From: Chondrosia reniformis
Taxonomy: Eukaryota > Porifera > Demospongiae > Chondrillida > Chondrillidae
Assembly: GCA_947172415.1 (NCBI GenBank)
Contig: OX359189.1
Location: forward strand, 8,260,501 to 8,324,500
Length of the DNA stretch: 64,000 bases
Direction of reading: 5' to 3'
The notes beneath the pieces are model-generated. The model made no database searches. It saw only the letters and a program-made list of their open reading frames with translations, and was not told the DNA's origin. The position numbers and the translations under genes were made by a program. Shown here piece after piece: positions 42,803-53,169 of this stretch (position 1 is its first letter; each line of letters starts with the position of its first letter).

Positions 42803-43822
42803 ATGGCTTTCGGTTTTAGAAGCTTAAGACTATTGACAAGAAAAATATTCATTTCTTGTCAACCATTCAGAAGAATAGTCAGTCCTCTCAGTATCGGCAA
42901 TTCTAGATCCCAATCTTCCACATCTAAGTTTGTGGCGCGGTACGCCAATTCTCTTGAAGACTTCATTCCGGTCTTTGATTACATGGTCAAGGAAGGCTGG
43001 GCACCCGCTGTTGGAGACATTGAGGCGTATTATTCTGTCGACCCAAGTGGGTGCTTTGTGGGTGAACTGGATGGGAAGAAAATTGCTTTTCTAAGTTGCT
43101 TAAAGTATTCCAAAAGCAAACTTTGTTCTGATGGACTTTTAGTTGTGGATCCAGCATATCGTGGAAGAGGATGCACAAAGCAGATGATTCATTTTTCCTG
43201 GAAAACTCTCCCTGAAGACTACAACCGTGTGGGAGATGCAGTCCTGCATATGGCTCCAACATATGAGAAGTACTTGGGATACAAGGACTGTGGATGGATA
43301 AATCAGCGCTACTTCTTAAAGGCTACAAATGTGCCTAAAATTAAAATTCCATCTGATGTGTCCTTTGAGCCAATAAAAGGATTTGATTGCGATAAATTAT
43401 GTGATTACGAAGAGAAAGTTGTTGGTGTACACCGAAAAGTATTCATGGAGAAGTGGGTCAACTTTCCAGGAAGGTACGGCTGGGTGGCAGTTAGCAAAGA
43501 AGATCAGTCAGTGTTGGGTTATGTGGTTGGCAGAGCAACAGTAGATACAGACAGTCATTTTATAGCTCCTCTTTATGCAGATAGCTCTGACATTGCAGGT
43601 GGCCTTCTGCTCAAAGCTGCTACTACAGTATTGGTTGAAAACCCAAATGCACAGCTTTTCATTGACATTCCCAAGTCCAACAACTCTTCAGTTGAGTTGG
43701 TGGAGCAGCATTCAAAAGGAGTTATAGGGGAGATGGTAGTAAACCGCATGTTTTCAAAGGGAATGCCAGACAATGTGGATATGAAGAAGATATTTGGTGT
43801 AGCCTCATTATGTACTATATAG
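42803..43822 (+). CDS. GNAT-family N-acetyltransferase 4 (variant CoA loop)
   Basis: Intronless, 339 residues. Presequence class MAFGFRSLRLLTRKIFISCQ, again basic and mitochondrial-like. CoA loop is YRGRGCTKQM, in which the last Gly/Ala of R-x-x-G-x-G is Thr. The C-terminal half has its own differences (VDTDSHFIAPLYADSSD, SNNSSVELVEQH) and is the most divergent of the set. No methyltransferase follows; simple repeats do. ATG 42803 is used because the ATG at 42784 is out of frame and soon stops. Confidence 0.82.
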   Translation: MAFGFRSLRLLTRKIFISCQPFRRIVSPLSIGNSRSQSSTSKFVARYANSLEDFIPVFDYMVKEGWAPAVGDIEAYYSVDPSGCFVGELDGKKIAFLSCLKYSKSKLCSDGLLVVDPAYRGRGCTKQMIHFSWKTLPEDYNRVGDAVLHMAPTYEKYLGYKDCGWINQRYFLKATNVPKIKIPSDVSFEPIKGFDCDKLCDYEEKVVGVHRKVFMEKWVNFPGRYGWVAVSKEDQSVLGYVVGRATVDTDSHFIAPLYADSSDIAGGLLLKAATTVLVENPNAQLFIDIPKSNNSSVELVEQHSKGVIGEMVVNRMFSKGMPDNVDMKKIFGVASLCTI

Positions 43823-44072
43823 ATGTATTATTGGTCTTTGTGAAACGGAGTTTTGGTGTACGTAGTCCTAATATATACATGCAATTGTACAATTGTTTAT
43901 TTGGTGTATACATGCATTCATGCAGGTGAAAATTAATAGAGGGAATTACGTATTAAATTTTCACCTCCGTATATCAATCAATCAATCAATCATTATTAAA
44001 GTGCACAGCACCAGAGGGTGCTATATAGGACACATATAGGTCCAGTGTAGCACTAATACAAATGGTATAATA

Positions 44073-44134
<62 letters not shown>

Positions 44135-44284
44135 GGGGAGGACATGGCACACTGCCATCTCATCCAGCAGCTGGCAGTTGCCACTCAGAAGGGGAACGCG
44201 ATGTCCATCATGTCAACAATGAACTAAACAAATTTATATTATTATTATTATTTATCCATTATCCATTTTAAATTTAAATTTTAT

Positions 44285-44323
<39 letters not shown>

Positions 44324-44809
44324 TGTTTATATTTGTGACATGCCATACAAAAGACTGAAATCAGAAAAAAGATGGCCCAACCAGGTTTGGTTTACAAGTC
44401 ACATATAGAGTATAGATCATCATACGTAGTACTGCTGCATCTTGAGTGGGGGTGTTTGTGTGTGCTTTATAAAAATGGATGTTTTTATATAAATTATACA
44501 AAACTTAGTGACTTATGGTGTGAATACATGGAATACATTAGATCAGTTATATTTATTTGCTTGTTAGGATATGACATTATGAATGTAATCTCATATATAC
44601 TGAACATGGACATGTTAATAAATGAATGATAAAGTTATAAATGAATGATAAAGTTATAGACCAAACGGCACACCACAACTAGATTCTATATATGGCTACA
44701 GATTACGTATTTAACCATAGATACCTGATACATGATCAGTCGACCCCCAAGTCTTCATATTTTAAAGGATCAGATACGTAACTGATATAGTTTTTATCGC
44801 TCTATTTTC
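43823..44809. other. Spacer with (TAA)n microsatellites and copy 5 promoter
   Basis: Contains a small hairpin GGTGAAAATTAAT / AATTTTCACC near 43925-43965, (CAAT)n near 43975, (TAA)n at about 44079-44134 and again at about 44287-44323. The last 230 bp match the region before copy 4 (TACGTATTTAACCATAGATA). No convincing gene; an 85-codon AT-rich frame at 44372 is not supported. Confidence 0.6.
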
Positions 44810-45835
44810 ATGTCAAGTTGGGCTTTCGGTTTTAGAAGCTTAAGACTATCGACAAGAAAAATATTCATTTCTTGTCAGCCATTCAGAAGAATAGTCAGTC
44901 CTCTCAGTATCGGCAATTCTAGATCCCAATCTTCCACATCTAAGTTTGTGGTGCGGTACGCCAATTCTCTTGAAGACTTCAGTCCGGTCTTTGACTACAT
45001 GGTCAAGGAAGGCTGGACAACCGCTGTTGGAGACGTTGAGGCGTATTATTCTGTCGACCCCAGTGGGTGCTTTGTGGGTGAACTGGATGGGAAGAAAATC
45101 GCTTTTGGTAGTATTTTGAAATATCACAAGAATAACATTTGTTTTGGTGGACAACTGGTGGTGGATCCAGCATATCGTGGAACTAGATGCGGTAGAGAAG
45201 TGATTAACTTTGGCGCAAAAACTGTTCCCGAGGATTACAATTTCGGAGCAGACGCTGTATTAAATATGGCTCCAACATATGAGAAGTACTTGGGATGCAA
45301 GGACTGTGGATGGATAAATCAGCGCTACTTCTTCAAGCCTACAAATGTGCCTAAAATTAAAGTTCCATCTGATGTGTCCTTTGAGTCAATAAAAGGATTT
45401 GATTGTGATAAATTATGTAATTACGAAGAGAAAGTTGTTGGTGTACACCGAAGAACATTCATGGAGAAGTGGGTCAACTTTCCAGGAAGGTACGGCTGGG
45501 TGGCAGTTAGCAAAGAAGATCAGTCAGTGTTGGGTTATGTGGTTGGCAGAGCAACTGCGGAGCCAAACAGTCATTCAATAGCTCCTCTTTATGCGGACAA
45601 CTCTGACATTGCAGGTGGTCTTCTGTTCAAAGCTGCTACTAGATTGGTTGGCACACCACAGATTCAGTGTTTCATTGAAATACCCACATCCAATGAACAA
45701 GCACTGAAGTTGGTGGAGCAGCATTCAAAAAGAGTTATAGGGGAGCTGGTAGTAAGCCGCATGTTTTCAAAGGGAATGCCAGATAATGTGGATCTGAATA
45801 AGATATTTGGTGTAGCCTCATTATGTACTATATAG
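44810..45835 (+). CDS. GNAT-family N-acetyltransferase 5 (mosaic)
   Basis: Intronless, 341 residues. It is a mosaic: presequence of the copy 4 class (MSSWAFGFRSLRLSTRKIFI) joined to the catalytic middle of the copy 2/6 class (GSILKYHKNNICFGGQLVVD, loop YRGTRCGREV) and the common C-terminal half. It is followed by methyltransferase 3 at 157 bp. Small unique changes include VVGVHRRTFMEKW and EQHSKRVIGE. Probably functional to the extent the variant loop allows. Confidence 0.83.
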   Translation: MSSWAFGFRSLRLSTRKIFISCQPFRRIVSPLSIGNSRSQSSTSKFVVRYANSLEDFSPVFDYMVKEGWTTAVGDVEAYYSVDPSGCFVGELDGKKIAFGSILKYHKNNICFGGQLVVDPAYRGTRCGREVINFGAKTVPEDYNFGADAVLNMAPTYEKYLGCKDCGWINQRYFFKPTNVPKIKVPSDVSFESIKGFDCDKLCNYEEKVVGVHRRTFMEKWVNFPGRYGWVAVSKEDQSVLGYVVGRATAEPNSHSIAPLYADNSDIAGGLLFKAATRLVGTPQIQCFIEIPTSNEQALKLVEQHSKRVIGELVVSRMFSKGMPDNVDLNKIFGVASLCTI

Positions 45836-45992
45836 ATGTAACTAACTGGAACTTTTTACTGTTTATAACGACTTATGGACATTTCTAATTATGCAAGACC
45901 ACGTGTTTCCGCATGGCAGATATACCATAGATAGCGGTTAGCAAGAACTAATTACAACGCAGACAGTTAGTAGCAGAAATATTTCTGTAGCC

Positions 45993-46901
45993 ATGGAACC
46001 TGGATCCACTTTTATGGATCTTGAGAAAAAACTTGATGAGGCTATTCCTACAAGAAACATGAAAGAAAAGGAAGGTTTACCTGAAAGCGAAGAATTCGAT
46101 TACACTCGGAAACATGCTGCGTATCGTGAAATAGCCAAAGATGAAACTGATTCGATCGTTCGCTTCATTAGCAAAAAACTTAATAAAGCCATTAAATCTC
46201 GTCTCGCTCAACATTCAGGAGAAGCCGTGCCTTTCCATGTGTGTAGCATAGGATGTGGAGATGGTGAACGCGATCGTGATATTATCAAGAAATGCGATCT
46301 ATCAGTCCCAATCAGCTATGTAGGCATTGAAATTAACGCCAAATCCTGCTCCAGGGCAAAAGCTAATCTCGGGGTTCTGCCATCAGTTGAAGTGACCCTT
46401 CTCAATAAGGATTTTATGCAGACAGATCTTGACTGTCAACCAAAGTTTGATTTCGTTTATATGAGTCATTCTCACTACTATATTGAGGATGTGCAGGCAA
46501 TGTTCCTAAAACTGCTGCAGTTGACTGAGGGTGATGGAAAAGTTGTGATTATTACTCAAACTCTCACTCCTCCACATCGGCTAGAGAACATAATATTTGA
46601 AAAGGAATGGGGCTTTGCTCTCAGGCATTTTCAGGATCTGGTACAGATTTTGGATGAAATGGGTGTCAGGTATACTACAGAACCCATGACAAATGGAGTA
46701 TGGCATATGGATCGTTGCTTCAAGGAAAATTTTACTTCAGAATTTGCAAAGGATGTCCTTGACTTCTTCAGTCAAAGTAATCTGAAGCAATATTCACAGG
46801 AAGTAACTGACCTGTGTATTCAGTACCTCAAAGCCTGCTGCCGAAAGATTTCAGAGACCAGTTATGTTTGCGACTTCTCCAATGCTGCAATTATATTGTA
46901 A
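45993..46901 (+). CDS. HNMT-like methyltransferase, copy 3
   Basis: Same 302-residue protein as copies 1 and 2. The only coding change noticed is one silent C-to-T in a Ser-His-Ser-His stretch near 46468. The upstream gap has one change (ATACCATAG for ATACAATAG). Confidence 0.85.
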   Translation: MEPGSTFMDLEKKLDEAIPTRNMKEKEGLPESEEFDYTRKHAAYREIAKDETDSIVRFISKKLNKAIKSRLAQHSGEAVPFHVCSIGCGDGERDRDIIKKCDLSVPISYVGIEINAKSCSRAKANLGVLPSVEVTLLNKDFMQTDLDCQPKFDFVYMSHSHYYIEDVQAMFLKLLQLTEGDGKVVIITQTLTPPHRLENIIFEKEWGFALRHFQDLVQILDEMGVRYTTEPMTNGVWHMDRCFKENFTSEFAKDVLDFFSQSNLKQYSQEVTDLCIQYLKACCRKISETSYVCDFSNAAIIL

Positions 46902-47741
46902 CTTTAGTCAACTACAGAAATTGACTCTTCTATGAAGGGCCACATATGACTTAACTAGCATTTTAATTTTAATTAATTTCTATTGATAATATTATTGCGT
47001 TTAATAATATATTATTAATTAATTTTAATGATATTTTAGTGTTTCATACGTATATATGCACATTGAGGATATTCTGCCTCATGCATAGCATTGTGTATAT
47101 AATACATGGTGGGATTCCCAGAAACAGCCCAGTGGAGCTAAAGAAGAAAGAGAAGACTCCTGCATCTTCATCCAAAGCTCTCTCCAGGTTAGTGCATAGC
47201 ATTTTCATGGAACACATGCACACACAGTCCTATGGCTTCCCTGCATATCCTTCTCTTTGTGGTCAACTTCCTTTTTGCCTTTTAACTGCTAAAACAACTT
47301 TCTTTCCTTCTCCTTGTAGCTGCCTTTCTTTAATTCTCTCAGCTACAGCCCTTTTACACATTTCAATGTTATAAGTGTGCAAATATCAGAGAGTAGCTAT
47401 ATAGTGACATAGATCTTTATATTGTCATTTAGGTAGTGTTTCTGCAGCATCCCTTCATTTAGAAGGAATCAATAATATTTATTATCCACTTACACGCATT
47501 TATGAGGATGCATGCTACTAATTGGAGAGTGCGAAGATCAGTCTTGCGTAGCCAGACCACTATCTGGCCTCCATATTAATTGGATGTTACAGCATTACCA
47601 CATACAATACATACATTTACTTCATCACTTGTGTGTTAAATCATCACAATCTAATTAAAGTGTTAAAGAGGAAAATTAGTACGTACCACTCTCAACGCTG
47701 TATCTATCAATTCAAGTGAACGTGACTCTATAATAATTATT
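46902..47741. other. Array spacer 3
   Basis: Third copy of the methyltransferase downstream spacer, with a 5-bp deletion (CCCTTCATTTAG for CCCTTCCATTCATTTAG). It has the F1 fragment, the MULE-type end near 47544 and the copy 6 promoter. No gene was seen. Confidence 0.7.
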
Positions 47742-48755
47742 ATGTTGATTAGAAGATTCTTCACCAAACATGTCTACTACGCCTTTCGAAAGGAAACAAG
47801 AAGGTTCTGTCCTCACGCCCTTGATATCGCCACTACAAGACCCAATTCTACCGCACCCGGCAAGTTTGTGGTGCGGTGCGCCAATTCTCTTGAAGACTTC
47901 ATTCCCGTCTTTGACTACATGGTCAAGGAGGGCTGGACTCCCGCTGTAGGAGACGTTGAGGCATATTATTCTGTCGACCCGAGTGGGTGCTTTGTGGGAG
48001 AACTGGATGGGAAGAAAATCGCTTTTGGTAGTATTTTGAAATATCACAAGAATAACATTTGTTTTGGTGGTCAACTGGTGGTGGATCCAGCATATCGTGG
48101 AACTAGATGCGGTAGAGAAGTGATTAACTTTGGCGCAAAAACTGTTCCTGAGAATTACAATTTCGGAGCAGATGTTGTATTAAATATGGCTCCAACATAT
48201 GAGAAGTACTTGGGATGCAAGGACTGTGGATGGATAAATCAGCGCTATTTATTTAAGCCTTCAAATGTGCCTAATATTAAAGTTCCATCTGATGTGTCCT
48301 TTGAGTCAATAAAAGGATTTGATTGTGATAAATTATGTGATTATGAAGAGAAAGTTGTTGGTGTACACCGAAAAGTATTCATGGAGAAGTGGGTCAACTT
48401 TCCAGGAAGGTATGGCTGGGTGGCAGTTAGCAAAGAAGATCAGTCAGTGTTGGGTTATGTGGTTGGCAGAGCAACTGCGGAGCCTAACAGTCATTCAATA
48501 GCTCCTCTTTATGCAGACAACTCTGACATTGCAGGTGGTCTTCTGTTCAAAGCTGCTACTAGATTGGTTGACACACCACAGATTCAGTGTTTCATTGAAA
48601 TACCCACATCCAATGAGCAAGCACTGAAGTTGGTGGAGCAGCATTCAAAAGGAGTTATAGGGGAGATGGTAGTAAACCGCATGTTTTCAAAGGGAATGCC
48701 AGATAATGTTGATTTGAATAAGATATTTGGTGTAGCCTCATTATGTGCTATATAG
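47742..48755 (+). CDS. GNAT-family N-acetyltransferase 6 (variant CoA loop)
   Basis: Intronless, 337 residues, presequence MLIRRFFTKHVYYAFRKETR, loop YRGTRCGREV as in copies 2 and 5, terminal residues GVASLCAI. The 3' flank departs from the repeat unit soon after the stop, so no methyltransferase follows and the array ends here. Confidence 0.83.
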   Translation: MLIRRFFTKHVYYAFRKETRRFCPHALDIATTRPNSTAPGKFVVRCANSLEDFIPVFDYMVKEGWTPAVGDVEAYYSVDPSGCFVGELDGKKIAFGSILKYHKNNICFGGQLVVDPAYRGTRCGREVINFGAKTVPENYNFGADVVLNMAPTYEKYLGCKDCGWINQRYLFKPSNVPNIKVPSDVSFESIKGFDCDKLCDYEEKVVGVHRKVFMEKWVNFPGRYGWVAVSKEDQSVLGYVVGRATAEPNSHSIAPLYADNSDIAGGLLFKAATRLVDTPQIQCFIEIPTSNEQALKLVEQHSKGVIGEMVVNRMFSKGMPDNVDLNKIFGVASLCAI

Positions 48756-49296
48756 ATGTGTTATTGTAAGGATCACAGTCAGTAAGTCACCAAATGGACC
48801 TTTTTGTTTTTAAGTAGTTTTTAATTTGCAGGGCCACTTAATTGTAGACCTATAATATTTATTAAATATTATATATTCATTTATTATGTTCAATTATGAT
48901 CTAGGATGCAATGCATGCCCTCTAATTATAGGGCAGAATAAAACATGGCTACCATAGGTAGTAGATATATTCATCTGAATGAAGACAACATTATCCGAAA
49001 TAATATATAAGCAATCATGAACCAATTAAATATAATACTCATTGTATATATAAGGTTTATAGCAACCCTTCCATGGGCTGTTTCTACTTCAGCAGCTGAA
49101 GGCCCAAAGATCTAAACATGTTCTAGTTAACCTATAGCTAACATTATATTGGTAACACATTTTCGACCGGATGCAGTATACCATAGCTATAGTTACGTAA
49201 CGGTATTTTCATAGGGAAACCACCGTTAACGGTTGGTATATACGCGTAACTCGCTTACAATACTTATAATAATTTTGTATTGTACTTCGTTTTGTG
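48756..49296. other. Intergenic region before receptor 1
   Basis: AT-rich, no coding signal seen. It contains the 3' flank of acetyltransferase 6 and the promoter of receptor 1. Confidence 0.5.
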
Positions 49297-52200
49297 ATGA
49301 TTTTTTTCTTGGTTCTGGCCTTTCTGCTGCCTTTATATAGTAAGTGTTATAGTACGGCCATATACGTGTAGCTTTATCATAATATGTATACATATTGCTG
49401 ACCTTATATTATGTATAAAAACAGCTTTGTCAGTGCATGATATATAAATGTATTCTTTTAGATCGATAACCTATATATTCTTCCTATATATATATTTTGC
49501 AACTAAAACCCTTCAACGTTTAATTGATACAACCAATAACCTCAACAGAACCGATCCATATGTATGTGGGTAATAGTGTTACCTGTACAGTTTCTCTTTT
49601 AATTAAGGTCATGCTGATGTAAGATTGATTGCTGAAAATCCCGCTTGCTATGAAGGAGTCTTGAAGCTCCTGTGTTCTCATCCTCCACTTGACACTACTA
49701 CTGAGTTGATATGGGAGAGGAATGGAACATTTTATAGTGTTCAAGGGAGCAAGACACACAAAGAGATAATTAACCCTAGCAAGGATGTCACCACCCTGAC
49801 TATAAATGTAACTAGAATTGAGTTTGATGGAAAGAATTATGAATATGTTTGTATCCTTAAGAATCATTCTACAAGCAGTATGATTCCCAGTAACAAAGTG
49901 ACTGTAAATCCACCAAGTAAGTGTACATTGCATGCTTTGTTTTGTTTTCTTAATTGATACGTAATATTGATATATGATCACTTGTATATATATGTGCATG
50001 ATATATGAATGATATGTGATATGTTGGATATACCATGATCATGATAAATTGTATATCTCAATTTAGTGTAACATTTTTGCCGAAATGGCGCCCCATATAA
50101 TTGAGGTGTTCAATATTCTATATAAATTGTATATACATATACTGTACGTATATAAATGCAGTTTCTATATATGGTCATATCACTATATATACATGCACAG
50201 TGCTTATGCAAGACATACTGTAATTTGCATTAACAAATGAGATATGTATTATGTATCTCTCAGTTTTCCCACTTTAACATAATTACATGTTTGTATATTT
50301 GTAAACTAAAGGACCGTTTTTTTAATTTTTTTACTGTATATACGTACATATAACATCTATAGATGTACCGGAATTTAAAATGATAATGAACCATTCCAAT
50401 CTAAGTGGTATGCAACTTTCATTGTCTAAGGAAGGAGAATGTTTTGAAAGTACCAACTTCAGTCTCATCATAGAAGCATGCATTTGCTTACCAGATGGCA
50501 CCATTAAAGCAAGCTGCCTTAAAGACAAGATTAGTGATTTGAATTTCACATTGGAGAATCACGATGGAATAATGGATTCAAACTTTATAGTATATGTAAC
50601 TGTCTACAGCCAGAGCAGTATCACTCATATAATCAACATGACAGTGGTTTTTTGGGATTCAGGTGGGCATACGTATATCATCATTATTAAAGTGACTATA
50701 TATCGGAACACAAGCTGACCAGCTAGGTTGGCTTACTAGTCACTATAACACATATGTTTATATATGTATATACTGTATATAAATGTAATGTTTGGCTGAC
50801 TATATAATAATATTATGCAGAAATTGCTCTTTTGTCTTCATAGAGCTATTGATGGAAGAAAACTGCCCAAATGGGCAACAGCCAGATCAATTGTCCTGTA
50901 AGTTTTTAAAACTATTGAGTATAGAAGGTCTTATAATGGGTATATTTTCAATTCTATATACGTATTGCAGCTCCGGACACTTCAGTTCACCATTCAGCCA
51001 TTGTTATTGCTCTGACAATAACTTTTTTATTGTTTCTTGTCATAATTATAAGCTTATTTGTCATCCCAATTGGCCTATATTACTATAAGCTAAAAAGAGG
51101 CAGTAAAAGCACTGATTTAGAACAAGGGATCTGCAAACGGAGTCATAAACAAGATACCATTCCTCAAAAAATGTTTACTGATTATAACCAATTCCAAGGA
51201 TCATCTGAAAGCCTTGAAAATGTTGCAGTATTAAGTCTGATTGCTGATATATCCACATCAGACAAAGTTGACAATGATCTCATTCCTTCAGTTAAATTAA
51301 ATGATGAAACAGCATCAACCGCAAGTGCCGATCGTGTTCCTATTTTACTACAGAGTAAGGATGCCAGCAACAGTGAACGAGTTCTCAGTCAAACTCCAAC
51401 TTCAATTACTGATGGAACAGCATTAAGCAACAGTGAACGAGTTCTCAGTCAAAGTCCAATTTCAATTACTGATGGAACAGCATTAAGCAACAGTGAACGA
51501 GTTCTCAGTCAAACTCCAACTTCAATTACTGATGGAACAGCATTGAGTAGCAGTGACCAAGTTCCCAGTCCAACTCCAATTACAGTGGCTGATTATAATG
51601 AAACTGCATTGAACAAAAATGAACTTCCTTTTGGGCAGTTAGAAACAGTTCAATATCTTGCGTCACCTTGCTTTAAAAGGGAAAGACCCTTAAGTGAAAA
51701 TGATAGCAGCTACAGGTTACCTTTAGAAACCGGTACAAATCATCTCATCCCAACTCAAGATACACACACTTTAGAAGTCCAAAATTTAAATCCACCTCAA
51801 CTAGAAGAAGATGCTGCGAATAACCAGCAAATTAAAGCAGATGGATCATGCAAAGAGAAAACAAACTTTTTGGTGAGTTGCTTATGCATGTTCTGCATAA
51901 TTTAATATCTTTGTATAATATAGTTTAGTGAGTTGCTTAATGCTATGTGTATCTTATTCTGTATAATTAAATTTTAAATATCTTTGTGTAATATTGTCTA
52001 CTAGGTAAATATGATGGAAAAGGAATCATTGTCATCTGTGTCTAGTGCTGAAGTAGACATGAATTCTAATGTCGAATGTACTCCTCTCATGGCTGAAACA
52101 GCTTCTATTTCAAGTAATTGTACCTGTTCTGGGAAATTGCATGGAGTTACTGAAACATCCTCTAGCTCTATACAGCCCTCGATAGAGCAGCACTTGCAAC

Positions 52201-52793
52201 CAACTGACCCTTCCGTAGATGTTCGAGGACCTGTTGAAGGAAAGTCAGCCACAAGTGAAGCCTCTGAAACAGTAGCATTTACTTCAAAAAAGATCAAAAG
52301 TCTGGCAGAAGAAGAAAAAGATTACCAAGCACCCATACAGTGTGATCAGAGCCCAATAGAGCCCTCAAGCCCTCATCCTGTGATATGTGTTCCTGGTACT
52401 TTTGTCAATGAAGAGGAAAAGAGCCTTTTAGTGAGTTGCTTAATGCTACATGCACCCTCTTCAACATACAATTATTAAAACTATGTTTGTATGATGTTAT
52501 ATACGTACGCATAGGTTAATGTGACTAATAAGATTCACAAGAACAGCTTAAAACCAGCAGATGAAGCAGGTATATATGTATATACACATCACGTGATATA
52601 TATGTACGTATACACAATAATGTTTTGTACTGTGTATTATTTTTAGGAGCACTATATAATACGTACTAGTACTTTATTCATTTTTAAAAAGGATAATTTT
52701 AGATGACCTACGTATATATACCATTTTAGTTTTTCTACATATTTTCTCCCTGCAGGCAGAAATTCTGAAAATTTTGCTCACCACTGCAGCTGA
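49297..52793 (+). CDS. Single-pass Ig-like receptor with long cytoplasmic tail (receptor 1)
   Basis: Eight exons: 49297-49339, 49608-49916, 50363-50662, 50844-50897, 50971-51872, 52005-52430, 52515-52569 and 52756-52793 give 708 residues. Extracellular exons are all phase 1, as in animal Ig and FN3 domains. Exon 1 encodes a signal peptide (MIFFLVLAFLLPLY). Exon 2 is an Ig-like domain (LKLLCSHPP, ELIWERNGTFY, YEYVCILKN), exon 3 a second beta-type domain with paired Cys. Exon 5 has the membrane helix (ALTITFLLFLVIIISLFVIP) followed by a basic stop-transfer. The roughly 400-residue tail is Ser/Thr-rich with three 20-residue repeats (NSERVLSQTPTSITDGTALS); no kinase, ITIM or death domain was recognised. 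Ligand unknown; adhesion or immune-type recognition is a guess. Confidence 0.78.
51367..51546 (+). repeat. 60-bp in-frame coding repeat in the receptor 1 tail
   Basis: Three tandem 60-bp units encoding NSERVLSQTPTSITDGTALS with few substitutions, followed by a degenerate fourth (SSDQVPSPTPITVAD). The period is a multiple of three, so copy number can change without a frameshift. Confidence 0.9.
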
Positions 52794-53169
52794 ATGTAAA
52801 AACATTTAATTGTATATATAATATGCCTAAGCGAATGCAATCTAACCTTTTTCAATGTTAACAAACTGTGTGAAGATGTTTCTTTAAATTTTATGTATAC
52901 GTATATATATATACATTTTAAACCAACAATCTACAACAGACAAATACCTCCATTAAATGGACATCAATTGCAAGAAGCTGAATACACAGATATATCTTAG
53001 AATGATGGTTTGAATTCTTGTTAGAAATATGTATGTAAGATGAATGAACAATATATAGGCTGTCATATATATACATTAATGTTTTCATTCCATCTTTTTG
53101 TGTTACTTACGCTTTAATTTTCAACTATGCAGACATTTTTAAATTAATTATAAATTTATCATATAATAG
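52794..53169. other. Gap between receptors 1 and 2
   Basis: AT-rich. The 5' exon(s) of receptor 2, including a signal peptide, should be here or further upstream. A hydrophobic MFSFHLFVLLTL at about 53081 is suggestive but has no usable splice donor, so no exon is called. Confidence 0.4.

Noticed and set aside
44372-44629. 85-codon frame between acetyltransferases 4 and 5
   Set aside because: AT-rich, Tyr/Ile-biased, no homology; probably chance.
53081-53117. Signal-peptide exon MFSFHLFVLLTL for receptor 2
   Set aside because: The frame stops at once and no GT donor gives phase 1, so it cannot join the 53170 exon.
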